Assembly: GCA_002878375.1 (NCBI GenBank)
Contig: NIRF01000014.1
Span: forward strand, 1 to 36,762
DNA from: Dictyoglomus sp. NZ13-RE01
GTDB taxonomy: Bacteria > Dictyoglomota > Dictyoglomia > Dictyoglomales > Dictyoglomaceae
Length of the DNA: 36,762 bases
Direction: 5' to 3'
How positions within the stretch are numbered: position 1 is the first letter of the stretch; each line of letters begins with the position of its first letter. Positions 34,090 to 36,762 of the stretch are shown here, piece by piece. The notes beneath the pieces are model-generated. The model was not told where the DNA came from, did no database searches, and was given only the letters and a program-made list of their open reading frames with translations. The translations under genes were made by a program, and so were the position numbers.

Positions 34090-36762
34090 TTGACCCTTAA
34101 AAAGAGCTCAATAATTTTAACCATTTTTTTATTTATATTAATGGTATCTTTTTCTGCAATAACATCTTTGGTTAATGTTCAGGTAAAAGAAGTAGTCCCA
34201 GGTTCAATGGATATCATACTTTTATTTTCTTCTCCTACTATTCCTAAATACACACTCTCATTAAAAGGAGACAAGCTTTATATTAATTTAGAAAAGGTTA
34301 GTAATAGTCTAAAAAGTAAATCTGTTGATATAAATAAGGGTTATTTAACAAAGATAGATATTTTGGAAGATAAGAAAAAGGAGGTAACAACTTTAGTTAT
34401 AAATTTTGTTGGATCTATACCTAAATATGTTGTTTCTCCAAAATTGGGAAGTTTAACTTTGTCTTTTAATCCTACCACAGCTCAAACCCAGGTTCAGGAG
34501 AAGCCTATTTCTGAGACAAAGGAAGTAGTAAATTTAATTGGGGTTAGTTTGGATAAGAATTATAAACCACCTTTAATAGTTTTAAAGACAGAAAATAACA
34601 TAATACCAACTTATAAAACATTATTGTTAAAAAATCCTCTAAGGTTTGTAGTTGATTTAGAAAATACTGTTGATAAAACTACAATGAAGAAATTAGATAT
34701 AAATGTCAGCCCCTTTATTGCTCTTCGTATATCTCAATTTTCAAAGGAACCTTTAGTAACTCGTCTCGTTTTTGACTTGAAAGTCTCCTATCCTCCTGTG
34801 AATGTGAAAATATCTGATAGAGGATTAGTAGTTGGAACAGAAGAGGTGCTTGCAAAGATTCCATCAAAACAGCTAGCAGTAGTCACTAAAGTTACTACCG
34901 AAACCACTGTTGAAAAGCCTAAGGTATCTACAGAAGCTCCTGTGGTTTCTACTCCTACATTAGTAACCCCTCAGGTAGTTCAAAAGAAAGAAGAAACAGT
35001 ACAGGATAAGTTCTTACAGAAAGTAACTTTAAGCTTTGATAGGGCGGAGATTAGAGATGTTTTAAAGGCAATGGGACAGTTAGTTGGAATGAATATTATA
35101 ACCGATATTAGCGTACAGGGAAGAATTAGTGTTTATCTAAAAGATGTAACCTTTAGAGATGCTTTTTATTCCTTACTTTCCGCCAGTGATTTAGGTTATA
35201 TTCAACATGGGGATGTATTGATAGTAAGCACTCTTGATAAAATGCAAAAATTACAAAGTAAAGATATTACAACAAAAATATTTACCTTTGAGTATTTTGA
35301 TGTCAATAAAGCAAAAGAAATAGTTAGTAATATAAATAAGAATCTTATTGTTGTTACTGAGGAAAATAGAAAGTGGCTAATTGTTTCTGGTCCTTCTTCT
35401 GAGCTTGCAAAAATAGAAAGTTTTATTAAATCTTTAGACGTCCCAGCTCCTCAAATTATTACTGAAGCACCATTGCCAACAGATAAGTTTATTATAGAAA
35501 AGGTTGATGGTAAGGTTTATCTCTCTACGAATCTTAAAGGTGAAGATATAAAGGATGTTTTACAGGAGATTGCAAGAAAGACAGGTAAAAGCATATTTAT
35601 TGATAAAGAAGTAACTGGAAATGTCTATGTTACTTTAAATAGAGTTCCTTTAGATAGAGCAATAGACTTGATTATTCGTGGAAGTGGACTTAGCTATCAG
35701 ATAAAAGAGGGTGGAGAGCTTGTTGTAACTAGAAAAAGAGAGGATTCAGCTCTTATAACCTCTACCATAGAATTATTGAAAGCGGAAGTTATAAATAATA
35801 AGATATACATCTCTGGAGATTTAAGAAAAGTTGATATAAGAGATGTTTTAAAAGAGTTAAGCACAAAAACTGGTTTAAATTTCGTTATAGATCCAAAAGT
35901 TTCAGGAGAGGTAGAATTTTATGTAAATCAAGTTCCAATTGATGAGCTTTTATCACTACTTGGGAAAATTACTGGTTTTACCATAGAGAAAGTTGGAGAT
36001 ATAAATTATATAAAACCTGAAGAAAAGATACAAATTTCTACAGAAGTAGCGAAGACGAAGCTTTACACATTAAGGTACATAACATTGAGTGACCTGCAGA
36101 GGGTAGGAGGACAAATAGTAAAAGGCATAACCTTCAGCTTTGATGAGAAGACAGGTTTATTAGTAGCGACAGGAAAAGAAGAAGACCTAAAGGTATTAGA
36201 GGATCTAATAAGCAAAGTAGATGTACCGAAGAAAGAGGAAGTAGTAAGCAGGGAGCTACTCACGATAGAGAAAGAAGGGGATAGATACTTAGTGAGCGGA
36301 GAGCTAAAAGGGGTAGACATAAAAGACATCATAAGGGAGATAGGAAGGAAGACAGGCATCAACTTTGTAATAGATCCGAGAGTAAGCGGACAAGTAGAGC
36401 TATACCTAAACAAAGTAGACTTAAAAGAAGTAATGAAGATACTAAGCGATGTAGGAGGTATAAGCATAGAGGAGAGCGACAAAGTAACCTATGTAAAGCC
36501 GAAGACAGAAGAGAAGGTAGCGGTGCCAGGTGAAATAGCGAAGACGAAGCTTTACACATTAAGGTACATAACATTGAGTGATTTGCAGAGGGTAGGAGGA
36601 CAAATAGTAAAAGGCATAACCTTCAGCTTTGATGAGAAGACAGGTTTATTAGTAGCGACAGGAAAAGAAGAAGACCTAAAGGTATTAGAGGATCTAATAA
36701 GCAAAGTAGATGTACCGAAGAAAGAGGAAGTAGTAAGCAGGGAGCTACTCACGATAGAGAAA
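34090..36762 (+). CDS. pilQ: PilQ-like secretin, N-terminal repeat region (3' end outside window)
   Basis: One uninterrupted frame of 891 codons runs from TTG 34090, behind GGAGGTG, to the window edge. After a signal-like helix (8-27) come two AMIN-like domains (~28-126, ~148-247) that in relatives bind peptidoglycan, a Thr/Val/Pro-rich linker (~264-307), an N0/STN domain (~313-381) and an N1 domain (~395-453). Then the pattern becomes unusual: STN-like units at ~468-550 and ~560-643, N1-like ~656-713, STN-like ~722-804, N1-like ~819-876 and the start of another. The outer-membrane pore domain is not yet reached. Confidence 0.88.
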   Translation, partial: MTLKKSSIILTIFLFILMVSFSAITSLVNVQVKEVVPGSMDIILLFSSPTIPKYTLSLKGDKLYINLEKVSNSLKSKSVDINKGYLTKIDILEDKKKEVTTLVINFVGSIPKYVVSPKLGSLTLSFNPTTAQTQVQEKPISETKEVVNLIGVSLDKNYKPPLIVLKTENNIIPTYKTLLLKNPLRFVVDLENTVDKTTMKKLDINVSPFIALRISQFSKEPLVTRLVFDLKVSYPPVNVKISDRGLVVGTEEVLAKIPSKQLAVVTKVTTETTVEKPKVSTEAPVVSTPTLVTPQVVQKKEETVQDKFLQKVTLSFDRAEIRDVLKAMGQLVGMNIITDISVQGRISVYLKDVTFRDAFYSLLSASDLGYIQHGDVLIVSTLDKMQKLQSKDITTKIFTFEYFDVNKAKEIVSNINKNLIVVTEENRKWLIVSGPSSELAKIESFIKSLDVPAPQIITEAPLPTDKFIIEKVDGKVYLSTNLKGEDIKDVLQEIARKTGKSIFIDKEVTGNVYVTLNRVPLDRAIDLIIRGSGLSYQIKEGGELVVTRKREDSALITSTIELLKAEVINNKIYISGDLRKVDIRDVLKELSTKTGLNFVIDPKVSGEVEFYVNQVPIDELLSLLGKITGFTIEKVGDINYIKPEEKIQISTEVAKTKLYTLRYITLSDLQRVGGQIVKGITFSFDEKTGLLVATGKEEDLKVLEDLISKVDVPKKEEVVSRELLTIEKEGDRYLVSGELKGVDIKDIIREIGRKTGINFVIDPRVSGQVELYLNKVDLKEVMKILSDVGGISIEESDKVTYVKPKTEEKVAVPGEIAKTKLYTLRYITLSDLQRVGGQIVKGITFSFDEKTGLLVATGKEEDLKVLEDLISKVDVPKKEEVVSRELLTIEK
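36049..36273 (+). repeat. Repeat copy A within the secretin gene
   Basis: This 225-nt stretch recurs 489 nt downstream (exactly 163 codons). The two copies differ at two positions only, GACCTG here against GATTTG in the second copy, both silent. It encodes an N1-like domain (LYTLRYITLSDLQRV to VDVPKKEE) and the first strand of an STN-like domain. The full unit is N1 plus STN, 489 nt. Confidence 0.95.
36538..36762 (+). repeat. Repeat copy B within the secretin gene, cut by window edge
   Basis: Second copy of the 489-nt unit; 225 nt are visible and identity with copy A holds to the last base, so the repeat continues beyond the window. It begins after GCG AAG ACG as copy A does. The number of further copies cannot be seen. 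Confidence 0.95.

Noticed and set aside
36063-36752. Minus-strand open frames rich in Ser opposite the secretin repeats
   Set aside because: They mirror the repeated, T-poor coding strand, repeat with the same 489-nt period, have no binding site and resemble no protein.
1-36762. CRISPR array, insertion sequence or prophage
   Set aside because: No spaced short direct repeats, transposase, terminal inverted repeats or phage genes were seen; the only long direct repeat is inside the secretin frame.

Overview
The window looks like chromosomal DNA of an AT-rich, probably thermophilic bacterium. The coding strand is purine-rich, Arg is mostly AGA/AGG, and proteins are rich in Lys, Glu and Ile. The set of zinc-binding ribosomal proteins, the zinc-type adenylate kinase and the gene order suggest a deep-branching thermophile, and Dictyoglomus is my best guess. 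That name is recall and inference; a 16S or protein search would settle it. All recognised genes lie on the + strand and almost every base is coding. No gene-free stretch exceeds 300 bases without a recognised RNA element.

Bases 1-18137 hold one very long gene string. It starts with the 3' end of tuf and continues through the S10, spc and alpha ribosomal clusters: rpsJ, rplCDWB, rpsS, rplV, rpsC, rplP, rpmC, rpsQ, rplNXE, rpsZ, rpsH, rplFR, rpsE, rplO, secY, adk, map, infA, rpmJ, rpsMKD, rpoA, rplQ. The energising module of an ECF vitamin transporter (ecfA1, ecfA2, ecfT) and truA follow. Gaps are at most about 36 nt and many stop and start codons overlap. rpmD (L30) is missing from its usual place between rpsE and rplO.

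Bases 18134-25704 form a second string behind a clear promoter that overlaps the truA stop codon: rplM, rpsI, an AMMECR1/radical-SAM pair, a small membrane-anchored OB-fold-like protein, glmM, glmS, acpS and an unrecognised coiled-coil/TPR membrane protein. A glmS self-cleaving ribozyme fills the glmM-glmS gap. Its expected cleavage site falls exactly at the end of the glmM stop codon, and a hairpin right after it can bury the glmS ribosome binding site.

Bases 25707-36762 form a third string behind another strong promoter. It begins with tRNA-Val(GAC), then with almost no gap a threonine-type T-box leader (specifier ACC), thrS, and a type IV pilus/type II secretion-like set: prepilin peptidase, four pseudopilin-like proteins, PilM, PilN, PilO, a PilP-like protein and a PilQ-like secretin. 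No gap between thrS and the secretin exceeds 22 nt, so the pilus genes probably lie downstream of the threonine T-box. The secretin runs off the window end. Its N-terminal periplasmic part is an unusual chain of many repeated small domains, including a 489-bp DNA repeat whose visible copies are almost identical and whose codon use differs sharply from the rest of the gene. The secretin pore domain is not in the window.

The best candidates for something undescribed are the T-box-governed tRNA-thrS-pilus operon and the expanding repeat array in the secretin.
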